Shown here: piece after piece, positions 49,856-59,319 of the stretch
Numbering within the stretch: the stretch's first letter is position 1
How the letters are laid out: the number at the start of each line of letters is the position of its first letter
Source of the DNA: Pseudomonas iridis
GTDB lineage: Bacteria > Pseudomonadota > Gammaproteobacteria > Pseudomonadales > Pseudomonadaceae
Direction of reading: 5' to 3'
DNA length: 64,000 nucleotides
Assembly (NCBI RefSeq): GCF_017980685.1
Contig: NZ_JACXXO010000006.1
Coordinates: forward strand, 225,724-289,723
Position numbers and translations under genes: made by a program
Notes under the pieces: model-generated
What the model saw: the letters and a program-made list of their open reading frames with translations, nothing else
What the model was told of the DNA's origin: nothing
Database searches by the model: none

Positions 49856-49871
49856 GCAAAGGTAGAAGTCT

Positions 49872-51542
49872 GTGAAACAGAACTCCCTGAAAGGATGGTT
49901 CAAGAGCGGCGCCCCAGGCGTCTGGATCAGCGGTGGCGCGGTGTCCATCGCGGTCATCATGACCATTGGCCTGCTGGCGGTGATTGCCGTGCGCGGTCTG
50001 GGTCACTTCTGGCCGGCGGATCTGATCCACGCCAGCTACGACGTGCCGGGCCAGGCCCAGCACCTTGTGGTCGGCGAAGTGGTGCAGAAAGAAGAAGTGC
50101 CCCGCGCCCGTCTGAAGAGCGCCGGTTTGCCGGTGCCGGACGCTGGCCCGGAATTCATGACGCGCGAGCTGATCAAAGTCGGCAACCGTGACCTGAACGG
50201 CAACGACTTCACCTGGATCGTCGGCGAGTGGCTGACTAACCAGACCACGCCGCCAGAGTTGATGGCAGTCGAGCGGCGCGAGTGGGGCAATTTCTACGGC
50301 TACCTGGTCAACGTCAAACAGGACGGCAAGGTCATCGCCGAAGGTGAAGCGGCCTGGCCTGAACTGCAAGCGCGGATCGACCGCGTCAATGGTCTGGCCG
50401 CGCAACTGAAATCGCTGGAAAAATCCGACATCGGCGCGATCAACGCAGGGCTGGAGCGCATCCGTCTGCACAGTCGCAAACTGGAGCTCGAAGGCAAGTT
50501 CGACGCCGCCGCGCAAGCCGACATGGAATCCGAGCGTGCCGAACTCAATGCCCGCTATCAAGACATCGAAGCGCGTCTGGCTGACCTGCATGCGCAGTTC
50601 AACCGCGACGCATTGACCGCTCGCGATGCCAACGGCAAAGAGATTCAAATCGATCTGGGCAAAGTGGTTCACGCCTACCAGCCGAACGCGATGAGCACTC
50701 TGACCAAGGTCGGTTTCTACTTCAGCAAGATCTGGGAGTTCCTGTCGGACGACCCGCGTGAAGCGAACACCGAGGGCGGGATCTTCCCGGCGATTTTCGG
50801 CACCGTGATGATGACGCTGATCATGGCGATGATCGTGACTCCGTTCGGCGTGCTGGCGGCGGTGTACCTGCGTGAATACGCCAAGCAGAACACCCTGACG
50901 CGGATCATCCGGATCGCGGTGAACAACCTGGCGGGCGTTCCGGCCATCGTTTACGGCGTGTTCGGTCTGGGCTTCTTTGTTTACGTGTTGGGTGGTTCGG
51001 TTGACCGCTTGTTCTTCCCGGAAGCGTTGCCGGCACCGACCTTCGGTACGCCGGGTCTGCTCTGGGCTTCGCTGACGCTGGCGCTGCTGGCGGTGCCAGT
51101 GGTGATCGTGGCCACTGAAGAAGGCCTGGCGCGGATTCCTCGCACCGTGCGTGAAGGCTCGTTGGCCCTCGGTGCCACCAAGGCTGAAACCTTGTGGAAG
51201 ATTGTCATCCCGATGGCCAGTCCGGCGATGATGACCGGCATGATCCTCGCGGTGGCCCGTGCCGCCGGTGAAGTGGCGCCGCTGATGCTGGTGGGTGTGG
51301 TGAAACTGGCGCCTTCGCTGCCGGTGGATGGCAACTATCCGTACCTGCACCTGGACCAGAAGATCATGCACCTGGGCTTCCATATTTATGACGTCGGCTT
51401 CCAGAGCCCGAACGTCGAAGCGGCACGCCCGCTGGTATACGCCACGGCGCTGTTGCTGGTGTTGGTGATCGCGACGTTGAACCTGTCGGCGGTGTATATC
51501 CGTAACCACCTGCGTGAAAAATACAAAGCACTGGATAGCTAA
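49872..51542 (+). CDS. pstA: phosphate ABC transporter permease PstA (long form)
   Basis: 556 residues versus about 296 in E. coli. An N-terminal helix (about 20-42) is followed by a periplasmic insertion of about 230 residues containing a coiled coil (about 160-240, rich in Glu/Arg/Leu/Ala). The permease domain (about 300-550) then has GVLAAVYLREYAKQNTLTRIIR and the EAA loop REGSLALGATKAETLWKIVIPMASP. GTG start at 49872, 16 bp after pstC, with AGGTAGAAG upstream. Partner of PstC. Confidence 0.93.
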   Translation: MKQNSLKGWFKSGAPGVWISGGAVSIAVIMTIGLLAVIAVRGLGHFWPADLIHASYDVPGQAQHLVVGEVVQKEEVPRARLKSAGLPVPDAGPEFMTRELIKVGNRDLNGNDFTWIVGEWLTNQTTPPELMAVERREWGNFYGYLVNVKQDGKVIAEGEAAWPELQARIDRVNGLAAQLKSLEKSDIGAINAGLERIRLHSRKLELEGKFDAAAQADMESERAELNARYQDIEARLADLHAQFNRDALTARDANGKEIQIDLGKVVHAYQPNAMSTLTKVGFYFSKIWEFLSDDPREANTEGGIFPAIFGTVMMTLIMAMIVTPFGVLAAVYLREYAKQNTLTRIIRIAVNNLAGVPAIVYGVFGLGFFVYVLGGSVDRLFFPEALPAPTFGTPGLLWASLTLALLAVPVVIVATEEGLARIPRTVREGSLALGATKAETLWKIVIPMASPAMMTGMILAVARAAGEVAPLMLVGVVKLAPSLPVDGNYPYLHLDQKIMHLGFHIYDVGFQSPNVEAARPLVYATALLLVLVIATLNLSAVYIRNHLREKYKALDS

Positions 51543-51550
51543 AGCCATTA

Positions 51551-51618
51551 GCCACAAGCGGCAAGCTACAAGCCGCTTTTGCTCAAACTTGCAGCTTGCA
51601 GCCAGAAGCTTGCAGCTA
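51551..51618. repeat. family-D repeat between pstA and pstB
   Basis: AAGCGGC / GCCGCTT stem plus GCTTGCAGC words in inverted arms fill the spacer up to the pstB ribosome site. Confidence 0.65.
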
Positions 51619-51635
51619 CGAACGGAGTGAGACCC

Positions 51636-52469
51636 ATGCAGCACGAAACGCATACCCACGGCATCAACATGTCTGCCCTGGGCCGCGACAAGCAGAGCCT
51701 GAACCTCGAGCAGGAAACCGTTGCCATCGAAGTGCCGGGCCTGAGCCTGTACTACGGCGAGAAGCAAGCGCTGTTCGACGTCAGTATGAATATTCCGAAA
51801 CAGCGCGTGACCGCGTTCATCGGCCCGTCCGGCTGCGGCAAATCCACGCTGCTACGGACCTTCAACCGCATGAACGACCTGGTTGACGGTTGCCGTGTCG
51901 AAGGCGCGATCAACCTGTGCGGCAACAACATCTATCGCAAGGGCGAAGATGTGGCCGAACTGCGTCGTCGCGTCGGCATGGTGTTCCAGAAGCCGAACCC
52001 GTTCCCGAAAACCATCTACGAAAACGTGGTTTACGGTCTGCGCATCCAGGGCATCAACAAGAAGCGCATCCTCGACGAAGCCGTTGAGTGGGCCCTCAAA
52101 GGCGCGGCGCTGTGGGACGAAGTAAAAGATCGTCTGCACGAGTCGGCACTCGGCCTGTCCGGTGGTCAGCAGCAACGTCTGGTGATCGCTCGCACCATCG
52201 CGGTTGAACCGGAAGTCCTGCTGCTCGACGAACCGTGCTCCGCACTCGACCCGATCTCGACGCTGAAAGTCGAAGAGTTGATCTACGAACTGAAGTCCAA
52301 GTTCACCATCGTCATCGTGACCCACAACATGCAGCAAGCCGCGCGGGTGTCCGACTACACGGCGTTCATGTACATGGGCAAACTGGTGGAATTTGGCGAT
52401 ACCGATACGCTGTTCACCAATCCGGCCAAGAAGCAGACCGAAGACTACATCACGGGGCGCTACGGCTAG
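51636..52469 (+). CDS. pstB: phosphate ABC transporter ATPase PstB
   Basis: 277 residues. Walker [10 protein letters not shown] (about 70-78), Q-loop [17 protein letters not shown], signature LSGGQQQR, Walker [14 protein letters not shown] and H-loop IVTHN. Energises phosphate import and, with PhoU, signals to PhoR. The ATG at 51636, with CGGAGTGAG upstream, matches the usual Pseudomonas length; the earlier in-frame start lies inside a repeat. Confidence 0.96.
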   Translation: MQHETHTHGINMSALGRDKQSLNLEQETVAIEVPGLSLYYGEKQALFDVSMNIPKQRVTAFIGPSGCGKSTLLRTFNRMNDLVDGCRVEGAINLCGNNIYRKGEDVAELRRRVGMVFQKPNPFPKTIYENVVYGLRIQGINKKRILDEAVEWALKGAALWDEVKDRLHESALGLSGGQQQRLVIARTIAVEPEVLLLDEPCSALDPISTLKVEELIYELKSKFTIVIVTHNMQQAARVSDYTAFMYMGKLVEFGDTDTLFTNPAKKQTEDYITGRYG

Positions 52470-52474
52470 TCGTA

Positions 52475-52570
52475 CAGCTGCAAGCCGCAAGCTTCAAGCG
52501 GCAAGAAAGATGCGGTGCGATATCAGGACTTATACATAACTGCTTGAAGCTTGCAGCTTGAAGCTTGCAA
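52475..52570. repeat. family-D repeat between pstB and phoU
   Basis: Inverted arms of CAAGCCGCAAGCTTCAAGCG and CTTGAAGCTTGCAGCTTGAA words around an unrelated core of about 30 bp. Confidence 0.7.
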
Positions 52571-52587
52571 CTTTCGCGGAGCGAACA

Positions 52588-53349
52588 ATGATTTCTAAAG
52601 AAGGCCTTACCCATCACATTTCCGCGCAGTTCAACGCCGAGCTTGAGGAAGTGCGCAGCCACCTCCTGGCCATGGGCGGGCTGGTCGAGAAGCAGGTCAA
52701 CGACGCGGTCACGGCATTGATCGAGGCCGACTCCGGCCTGGCTCAGCAGGTGCGCGAGATTGACGACCAGATCAACCAGATGGAACGCAACATCGACGAA
52801 GAATGCCTGCGCATTCTGGCCCGTCGTCAGCCGGCGGCGTCGGACCTGCGTCTGATCATCAGCATCTCCAAGTCAGTGATTGACCTGGAACGCATCGGCG
52901 ACGAAGCCACCAAGATCGCCCGCCGCGCCATCCAGTTGTGCGAAGAAGGCGAAGCCCCGCGCGGTTACGTCGAGGTTCGCCACATCGGCGACCAGGTGCG
53001 CAACATGGTCCGCGATGCGTTGGACGCGTTTGCCCGTTTCGACGCCGATCTGGCCTTGTCGGTGGCGCAATACGACAAAATCATCGACCGCGAGTACAAG
53101 ACCGCCCTGCGTGAACTGGCGACCTACATGATGGAAGACCCGCGCTCTATCTCGCGCGTCTTGAGCATCATCTGGGTGCTGCGTTCGCTGGAGCGCATCG
53201 GCGACCACGCGCGCAATATCTCCGAGTTGGTGATCTATCTGGTGCGCGGTACCGACGTGCGCCACATGGGCCTCAAGCGCATGAAGGAAGAAGTTCAGGG
53301 CACAAGCGGCGAAACCGCTAATGTTCCGGGCGTTGCTGACGATAAGTAA
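52588..53349 (+). CDS. phoU: phosphate-specific transport system accessory protein PhoU
   Basis: 253 residues, two three-helix bundles. Each holds the E/DxxxD metal-binding motif region: DLERIGDEATKIARRA and SLERIGDHARNISELV. Represses PhoR kinase activity when phosphate is plentiful and restrains Pst uptake. The ATG at 52588 (MISKEGLTHHIS) has GGAGCG upstream. Last gene of the pst operon; a strong terminator follows. Confidence 0.95.
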   Translation: MISKEGLTHHISAQFNAELEEVRSHLLAMGGLVEKQVNDAVTALIEADSGLAQQVREIDDQINQMERNIDEECLRILARRQPAASDLRLIISISKSVIDLERIGDEATKIARRAIQLCEEGEAPRGYVEVRHIGDQVRNMVRDALDAFARFDADLALSVAQYDKIIDREYKTALRELATYMMEDPRSISRVLSIIWVLRSLERIGDHARNISELVIYLVRGTDVRHMGLKRMKEEVQGTSGETANVPGVADDK

Positions 53350-53365
53350 GATTGCCTGAGAAAAG

Positions 53366-53392
53366 CGCCCGGCCCTTTGGCCGGGCGTTTTT
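53366..53392 (+). terminator. intrinsic terminator after phoU
   Basis: Perfect 9-bp stem CGCCCGGCC / GGCCGGGCG, loop CTTT, then TTTTTG. Confidence 0.92.
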
Positions 53393-53525
53393 GTTTCTGG
53401 TGCTTTTGAATCAATCGAATTAAAAAGCAGCACCCGCGAACGAAAAGTCCCGGCGTGACTGAAGAGTTTTGGCAATGTGCCATCAGCCAGCGTTATGCTT
53501 GCCGGGATTTTAATAGGGGTGTTGG

Positions 53526-54485
53526 ATGAGCAAGATCAGTGTGTTGGTTGTGGACGATGCTTCGTTCATTCGTGACCTGGTGAAAAAGTGCCTGCGTAAT
53601 TATTTCCCGGGGATCCGCACCGAGGACGCCATCAACGGCAAAAAGGCCCAGGCCATGCTGGCCCGTGAAGCCTTCGACCTGGTCCTGTGCGACTGGGAAA
53701 TGCCGGAAATGTCGGGTCTGGAACTGCTGACCTGGTGCCGCGAGCAGGACAATCTCAAGACCATGCCGTTTGTCATGGTCACCAGCCGTGGCGACAAGGA
53801 AAACGTCGTGCAGGCGATTCAGGCCGGCGTTTCCGGCTATGTCAGCAAGCCGTTCACCAACGAACAACTGCTGACCAAGGTCAAGCAGGCACTGAACAAG
53901 GTCGGCAAGCTCGACACCCTGATGAACAGCGCACCGACCAAGATGAACTCGGCATTCGGCAACGACTCCCTGAGTGCCCTGACCGGCGGCAAGGCAGCGG
54001 TCATTGGTAGCGGCGCCCCGGCTGCGGCGGCGGTAAATCCGTTTGCCAAACCTGTCGCCGCAGCGCCTGCACCTGCGGCGGCCGCGTCGCGTGGCCTGCT
54101 CAACAGTCCGCCGGTCAAGGCACCTGCGGCTGCGTCCTCGCCTGCCAGCGGTCGCGGTCAAGGCCAATTGCGCCTGCCGAGCGGCACGCAGCAATGCGTG
54201 ATCAAGGCCCTGAGCATCAAGGAAGCGCTGCTGGTAGTGAAACGCACCGACACCCTGCCGCAGATCCTCGACAGCGCTGTGCTCGACCTGGAGCAGGGTG
54301 ACAACGCCGAAATCGCTCGCCTCAATGGCTATCTGCACGCCATCGTTGCGTTTGAGCAGAAACCTGACAGCGAATGGCTGCAACTGACGTTCCGCTTCGT
54401 CGACCAGGACGCGCAGAAACTCGACTACATCTCCCGCCTGATCGCCCGCGGCACGGCGCAAAAGCACTTCGTTCCTGGCGCGTGA
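53526..54485 (+). CDS. response regulator with PilZ-like C-terminal domain
   Basis: 319 residues. CheY-type receiver at about 1-125 (VLVVDDASF, phospho-Asp in LVLCDWEMPEMSG about 57, VTSRG, SKPFTNEQL). An Ala/Pro-rich linker follows (about 165-210), then a beta-rich domain (about 215-319, RLPSGTQQCVIKAL, LDLEQGD, LNGYLHAIVAFEQ, LQLTFRFVDQDAQKLDYISRLI) that resembles a PilZ barrel without the canonical RxxxR c-di-GMP motif. No DNA-binding domain. Conserved next to phoU in pseudomonads. Partner kinase unknown. Confidence 0.8.
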   Translation: MSKISVLVVDDASFIRDLVKKCLRNYFPGIRTEDAINGKKAQAMLAREAFDLVLCDWEMPEMSGLELLTWCREQDNLKTMPFVMVTSRGDKENVVQAIQAGVSGYVSKPFTNEQLLTKVKQALNKVGKLDTLMNSAPTKMNSAFGNDSLSALTGGKAAVIGSGAPAAAAVNPFAKPVAAAPAPAAAASRGLLNSPPVKAPAAASSPASGRGQGQLRLPSGTQQCVIKALSIKEALLVVKRTDTLPQILDSAVLDLEQGDNAEIARLNGYLHAIVAFEQKPDSEWLQLTFRFVDQDAQKLDYISRLIARGTAQKHFVPGA

Positions 54486-54508
54486 TCTCTCTCGCCTGAC
54501 AGTCAGTC

Positions 54509-54573
54509 TTCGCGAGCAGGCTCGCTCCCGCTTTGGAATGCATTCCAAATGTGGGAGCGAGCCTGCTCGCGAA
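54509..54573. repeat. REP pair, family A
   Basis: Inverted GGGAGCGAGCCTGCTCGCGA pair with mirrored flanks TTTGGAATGCATTCCAAA between the response-regulator and M23 genes. Confidence 0.9.
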
Positions 54574-54693
54574 GGGGCCATCCCTTACGGCGTCCACTTT
54601 CCAGACTGGCTAATTTGAAACATCTCTCGACTACCCTGGTCTGTCTCACCTGCTAGGCTCTTTCCCAGGCCTTACTTCGACAGACTCTTGCCC

Positions 54694-55590
54694 ATGCTCG
54701 CGCGACTGCTGTTTTTCTGTGGTTTGGCCATGGCCTCCAACCTGGCTGTGGCGATGACAATCTACAAATCCACCGATGCCAACGGCGTGGTCTCGTACAG
54801 CGACCGTCCGAGCAAAGGTGCGAAGGTGTTCGTGTTTCAGGACCGAATGGTCGAGCGCCTCGAGCGCCAGGTCTACCTCGACATCAAGAAACAGAAAGGC
54901 GCCGACGTGGTGTTCGTGCGCAACGACCTGTATGCGCCGGTTGAGATAGCGCTGGCGTTTACCGGGTTGAGCAACGTGCGTGGCGCGCCGACTCAAACCA
55001 TTCGCCGGGTGCTGCCGGCGCGCAGCAATACGCGGTTGGCGTTGCTCAAAGCGGTGTCCGGCGGCCAGCCACTGGTGTATTCGCCGCAGTTTCACTATTC
55101 CCTCGGCGATCCTTCAGGAGCGGCCCAGGGCTATCGTTATCCGCTGCCGTGGCGCGGTGGACCGTTCCGCTTGAGTCAGGGTGCCAACGGCCAATACAGC
55201 CACTATGGGCCGAAGAACAAATATGCGATGGACATCGCCATGCCGGTCGGCACGCCGATCATCGCGGCGCGGGCCGGCGTGGTGGTAAAGACCGAGAATT
55301 CGCAGAGTGGGCGCGGCAATGATGCGTCCGGCAATTTCGTGCGGGTGCTGCATGACCACGGCACGATGGGAGTGTACCTGCATCTCAAGCAAGGTTCGGT
55401 GAGTGTGCGCGAAGGGCAGCGGGTGACGGTGGGCAGCCCGTTGGCGCTGTCGGGCAACACCGGCAACAGCAGTGGCCCGCACCTGCACTTTGTGGTGCAG
55501 CGCAACAGCGGCGCGGGGCTGGTGTCGATTCCGTATCAGTTCAACCAGCCGCTGGGGGCGATGCCCAACTTTGCGTTGGGCAAGCAGTAA
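54694..55590 (+). CDS. M23-family peptidase with DUF4124 domain
   Basis: 298 residues. Signal peptide (about 1-20), DUF4124 at about 20-60 (IYKSTDANGVVSYSDRPSKG), a middle domain, and a C-terminal LytM/M23 domain. The zinc ligands are seen as His...Asp in HYGPKNKYAMDIAMP and His-x-His in GPHLHFVVQ. A periplasmic endopeptidase or a regulator of amidases acting on peptidoglycan cross-links. The ATG at 54694 directly opens the signal peptide. Convergent with the CorC-like gene. Confidence 0.9.
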   Translation: MLARLLFFCGLAMASNLAVAMTIYKSTDANGVVSYSDRPSKGAKVFVFQDRMVERLERQVYLDIKKQKGADVVFVRNDLYAPVEIALAFTGLSNVRGAPTQTIRRVLPARSNTRLALLKAVSGGQPLVYSPQFHYSLGDPSGAAQGYRYPLPWRGGPFRLSQGANGQYSHYGPKNKYAMDIAMPVGTPIIAARAGVVVKTENSQSGRGNDASGNFVRVLHDHGTMGVYLHLKQGSVSVREGQRVTVGSPLALSGNTGNSSGPHLHFVVQRNSGAGLVSIPYQFNQPLGAMPNFALGKQ

Positions 55591-55610
55591 CGCGGTATCA
55601 GACCTGGCGC

Positions 55611-55678
55611 CTTCGAGATCAGGCTCGCTCCCACATTTGAAATGCATTCCAGGGGTGGGAGTGAGCCTGCTCGCGAAG
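55611..55678. repeat. degenerate REP pair, family A
   Basis: Left arm TTCGAGATCAGGCTCGCTCC and right arm GGTGGGAGTGAGCCTGCTCG carry substitutions relative to other copies; same inverted layout, between convergent genes. Confidence 0.75.
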
Positions 55679-55705
55679 CGATCGGCGCGGTGCAGGATCC
55701 GTCGA

Positions 55706-57046
55706 TCAACCCAGCATCAACACCTTCGCCAGCACAATCTTCGGCCCTTTCATCTTCTTGATGATGATCCGCAAGCCTTCGACTTCCAGCACTTCTTCCT
55801 CTTCCGGCACCCGTTTCAGGGTTTCATAAACCAGGCCGGCGAGGGTTTCGGCTTCGATGTGGTCCAGGTCGATTCCCAGCAGGCGTTCAACCTTGAACAA
55901 CGGCGTGTCGCCGCGCACCAGCAGCTTGCCCGGCTGATAGGCAAGAATGCCGCGTTCAGCCTTGCGGTGTTCGTCCTGAATATCGCCGACCAGCACTTCC
56001 AGCACGTCTTCCATGGTCAGGTAGCCGATGATGTTGCCATCAGCCTCCTCGACCACGGCGAAGTGCGAGCCACCCTTGCGGAACTGCTCCAGCAGCTGCG
56101 ACAGCGGCATGTGCCGCGACACGCGCTCCAGCGGGCGGGTCAGCTCAGCCAGGTTGAACGATTCGGGAATGTGATCCAGCGCCGCCAGCTCCAGCAGCAG
56201 GTCCTTGATGTGCAGCAGGCCGACGAACTCCTGGCGCTCGCTGTCGTACACCGGATAACGGCTGAACTTGTGGCGACGGAACATCGCCAGAATTTCCTTG
56301 AGCGGCGCGTTGAACTCCAGAGTGATCAGGTCTTCGCGGGAGTTGGCCCAGTCGACCACTTCCAGTTCGCCCATCTCCACTGCCGAGGCCAATACACGCA
56401 TGCCCTGATCGCTCGGGTCCTGGCCACGGCTGGAGTGCAGGATTAGTTTCAGTTCTTCGCGGCTGTAATGGTGTTCATGGTGCGGGCCGGGTTCACCTTG
56501 GCCGGCGATACGCAGAATCGCGTTGGCGCTGGCGTTGAGCAGGTAGATCGCCGGGTACATCGCCCAGTAGAACAGGTACAGCGGCACCGCCGTCCACAGC
56601 GACAGCAGTTCGGGTTTGCGGATCGCCCAGGATTTGGGCGCCAGCTCACCGATCACGATGTGCAGATAGGAAATGATGAAAAACGCGGTGAAGAACGACA
56701 CGCCTTTGATGATCTCCGGCGATTGCACGCCGACCGCGCTCAGCAGCGGTTCGAGAATATGCGCAAACGCGGGCTCACCGACCCAGCCCAGACCAAGCGA
56801 GGCGAGGGTGATACCGAGCTGACACGCCGAGAGGTACGCATCGAGCTGGCTGTGTACGGTGCGCAGGATGTGCCCGCGCCAGCCGTTCTTGTCAGCGATG
56901 GCCTCGACCCGGGTCGAGCGCAGTTTGACCATGGCGAATTCTGCCGCAACGAAAAAGCCGTTGAGCAAAACCAGGATCAGAGCAAAAAGGATCATGCCGA
57001 AATCGGCGAATATTGATGCGAGGGACAAGCCAGGGGAAGGGTCCAT
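55706..57046 (-). CDS. HlyC/CorC-family membrane transporter (CNNM-CBS)
   Basis: 446 residues. CNNM/DUF21 domain of four helices (about 15-200, LALILVLLNGFFVAAEFAMVKLRSTRVE), two CBS domains (about 215-340, VDWANSREDLITLEFNAPLKEILAMF and RVSRHMPLSQLLEQF) and a C-terminal CorC_HlyC transporter-associated domain (about 355-435). Members export or resist Mg2+/Co2+; despite the haemolysin name no haemolysis is implied. Lies downstream of phoR on the same strand, 122 bp away. Confidence 0.9.
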   Translation of the reverse strand: MDPSPGLSLASIFADFGMILFALILVLLNGFFVAAEFAMVKLRSTRVEAIADKNGWRGHILRTVHSQLDAYLSACQLGITLASLGLGWVGEPAFAHILEPLLSAVGVQSPEIIKGVSFFTAFFIISYLHIVIGELAPKSWAIRKPELLSLWTAVPLYLFYWAMYPAIYLLNASANAILRIAGQGEPGPHHEHHYSREELKLILHSSRGQDPSDQGMRVLASAVEMGELEVVDWANSREDLITLEFNAPLKEILAMFRRHKFSRYPVYDSERQEFVGLLHIKDLLLELAALDHIPESFNLAELTRPLERVSRHMPLSQLLEQFRKGGSHFAVVEEADGNIIGYLTMEDVLEVLVGDIQDEHRKAERGILAYQPGKLLVRGDTPLFKVERLLGIDLDHIEAETLAGLVYETLKRVPEEEEVLEVEGLRIIIKKMKGPKIVLAKVLMLG

Positions 57047-57168
57047 GATGGAGTTTTGCGGGTTCCGTGTGATTCAAAAGAGATAAAAGCCGCGCCTGAA
57101 AGGCAGGCACAAGTCAGCCAATGTAGCGGCTGACTTGGCGATTGCCTAGTGGCGCGTGCCGGCCGGTA

Positions 57169-58491
57169 TCACTCGGCGGCGCTGATCGCCCGTGCGTAAG
57201 CGACCTGAGCCGGGGCGAAATGGCAGGTGAACGTGCTGCCGTGGCCTGGCACGCTGCTGATCTCCATGCGCGCACGGTGGCGCAACAACACGTGTTTGAC
57301 GATGGCCAGACCGAGCCCGGTGCCACCAGTGTTGGAGTTGCGGCTGGAGTCGACACGGTAGAAGCGTTCGGTCAGTCGCGGCAGGTGTTTGCTGTCGATG
57401 CCGATCCCCGAATCCTGCACGCTCAGGTGTGCGCCTTGATCGTCGCCCCACCAGCGAATGCGGATATTGCCCTCGGCCGGGGTGTACTTCACCGCGTTGA
57501 ACACCAGATTGGAAAACGCGCTGCGCAGTTCCGCCTCGCTGCCTTTGAGCGACAGGCTGCTGTCGGCTTCCAGAGTGATGCGCTGGTTTTTCGAGCCGGA
57601 TAACTGCTGCGCGTCGCTCGTAATCGATTGCAACAGCGTGTCGATCTGTATCGGTTGGTTGTCGGACGGGTAATCGGTGGCTTCCAGCTTCGCCAGCAGC
57701 AACAAGTCGTTGAGCAGCGTCTGCATGCGCCCGCCCTGTTGTTGCATCTGCTGCAGGGCGCGGCTCCAGCGCGGGTTCACTTCTTCGACGTTGTCGAGCA
57801 GGGTTTCCAGATAGCCGCAGATCACCGTCAGCGGCGTGCGCAATTCGTGGGAGACGTTAGCGATGAAGTCTTTGCGCATCTGTTCCAGCTGATGAATGCG
57901 CGTGACGTCGCGCACCAGCATCAAGTGTTCATTGTTGCCGTAGCGTGTGAGGTACAGCTGAATGCGCACGCGATCATTGGTCGGCGAGGGGATTTCCAGC
58001 GGCTCTGCGTAAGCGTCCTGCTCGAAGTATTCCTTGAAGCGCGGATGGCGCACCAGGTTGGTCACCGGTTGGCCACTGTCCTGTGGGGTTTTGAGCCCGA
58101 GCAGGGTTTCGGCGGCGCGGTTCCACCATTCGAGGTTGCCGTCGCTGTCGAGCATGATGACCGCGTCTTTCAGCGCGGCGGTGGACTCCTGAACCCGGTC
58201 GATCACCGCTTGCAGGCGCCCGCGCACTCGTTGGTCGCGGCGTTGCAGGTGATAAATGCTGTCGAACACTTCGCCCCACAGACCATAGCCGTCGGGCGGT
58301 GCTTCATCGGGTTGGTGCAGGCGCAACCACTCGTGCAGGCGCAGCAATTGCTTGAGTGTCCAGGCCAGGTAAATGCCCAGGCCCGCCGCGAGGCTCCAGC
58401 CGTAATAGCCGGTGATCAGGCCTATCACCAGACAGGCGGTGACCAGCAGCAGCATGTGGCGAATCAGGGTGCCATGCCAGTTTTGATTCAC
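57169..58491 (-). CDS. phoR: phosphate regulon sensor histidine kinase PhoR
   Basis: 440 residues. Two N-terminal helices (about 10-50) without a large periplasmic loop, a PAS domain (about 95-195, DAVIMLDSDGNLEWWNRAAETLLG), HisKA with FIANVSHELRTPLTVICGYLETLL (phospho-His about 216) and HATPase_c with N, G1 and G2 boxes (NLVFNAVKYTP, DSGIGID, GTGLGLAIVKHV). Phosphorylates PhoB under phosphate limitation, informed by PstSCAB-PhoU. GTG start at 58491 with AAGGACG upstream is chosen; an earlier TTG lies within a repeat. Confidence 0.94.
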   Translation of the reverse strand: MNQNWHGTLIRHMLLLVTACLVIGLITGYYGWSLAAGLGIYLAWTLKQLLRLHEWLRLHQPDEAPPDGYGLWGEVFDSIYHLQRRDQRVRGRLQAVIDRVQESTAALKDAVIMLDSDGNLEWWNRAAETLLGLKTPQDSGQPVTNLVRHPRFKEYFEQDAYAEPLEIPSPTNDRVRIQLYLTRYGNNEHLMLVRDVTRIHQLEQMRKDFIANVSHELRTPLTVICGYLETLLDNVEEVNPRWSRALQQMQQQGGRMQTLLNDLLLLAKLEATDYPSDNQPIQIDTLLQSITSDAQQLSGSKNQRITLEADSSLSLKGSEAELRSAFSNLVFNAVKYTPAEGNIRIRWWGDDQGAHLSVQDSGIGIDSKHLPRLTERFYRVDSSRNSNTGGTGLGLAIVKHVLLRHRARMEISSVPGHGSTFTCHFAPAQVAYARAISAAE

Positions 58492-58505
58492 GGGGGCGTC
58501 CTTAG

Positions 58506-58589
58506 CCGCAGCTTCAAGTTTCAAGCTGCAAGCTACAAGTCAGAGCGGCTCGCTGTTTCTTGCCGCTTGTAGCTAGAAGCTTGCAGCTG
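58506..58589. repeat. family-D repeat between phoB and phoR
   Basis: Inverted arms made of GCAGCTTCAAG / TTTCAAGCTGCAAGCTACAA and CTTGTAGCTAGAAGCTTGCA fill the spacer between the stop of phoB and the GTG of phoR. Confidence 0.7.
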
Positions 58590-58592
58590 TTT

Positions 58593-59282
58593 TTATGCTT
58601 TTGTGGAAAACCGGTAGCCGGTGCCACGCACGGTTTGTACCAGATTTTCGTAGGCGTCGCCGAGGGCCTTGCGCAGGCGTCGGATGTGCACGTCGACCGT
58701 GCGCTCTTCCACATAGACGTTGCCGCCCCAGACCTGATCCAGTAACTGGCCGCGAGTGTAGGCGCGTTCCTGGTGGGTCATGAAGAATTGCAACAGACGG
58801 TATTCGGTCGGGCCCATCTCGGCCGGTTTGCCGTCGATGGTCACGCGGTGGCTGATCGGGTCGAGCAACAGGCCGCCGACTTCGATTGGCGCTTCGCCAT
58901 CGGTCGGGCCGGCGCGGCGCAGCACGGCCTTGAGGCGGGCAACCAGCTCGCGTGGGGAAAACGGTTTGGTGATGTAGTCATCGGCGCCGACTTCAAGACC
59001 CTGGATCTTGTTGTCCTCTTCGCCCTTGGCGGTGAGCATGATGATCGGGATGTCCCCGGTCAGCTCGTCACGCTTCAAACGTCGGGCCAATTCGATGCCG
59101 GAGGTGCCGGGCAGCATCCAGTCGAGCAGGATCAGGTCCGGCTTGCGGTCGACGATGATGGCGTGGGCCTGCTGCGAGTTCTCTGCCTCGAGGCAGTCAT
59201 AGCCGGCCATTTCCAACGCCACGGCGATCATTTCGCGAATGGGCGCTTCGTCGTCGACGATCAGAATGCTCCTGCCAACCAT
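58593..59282 (-). CDS. phoB: phosphate regulon response regulator PhoB
   Basis: 229 residues. Receiver (about 1-125: [12 protein letters not shown], phospho-Asp in [10 protein letters not shown] about 54, Lys in [10 protein letters not shown]) and OmpR/PhoB winged helix (about 130-228: [40 protein letters not shown]). Binds the PhoB boxes mapped upstream of pstS, pstC and its own gene. AGAGGA upstream of the ATG. Confidence 0.97.
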   Translation of the reverse strand: MVGRSILIVDDEAPIREMIAVALEMAGYDCLEAENSQQAHAIIVDRKPDLILLDWMLPGTSGIELARRLKRDELTGDIPIIMLTAKGEEDNKIQGLEVGADDYITKPFSPRELVARLKAVLRRAGPTDGEAPIEVGGLLLDPISHRVTIDGKPAEMGPTEYRLLQFFMTHQERAYTRGQLLDQVWGGNVYVEERTVDVHIRRLRKALGDAYENLVQTVRGTGYRFSTKA

Positions 59283-59319
59283 GCCTTAATCCTCTTGTCA
59301 TTTAACTGTCTTGCGCCGC

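Noticed and set aside
47525..51767. Very long antisense frames over pstC and pstA (about 810 and 660 codons)
   Set aside because: Same GC-driven shadow effect; the sense strand encodes clear permeases.
58492..58524. Upstream TTG start for PhoR
   Set aside because: The extension is encoded by the family-D repeat and by the sequence holding the ribosome site of the GTG start.
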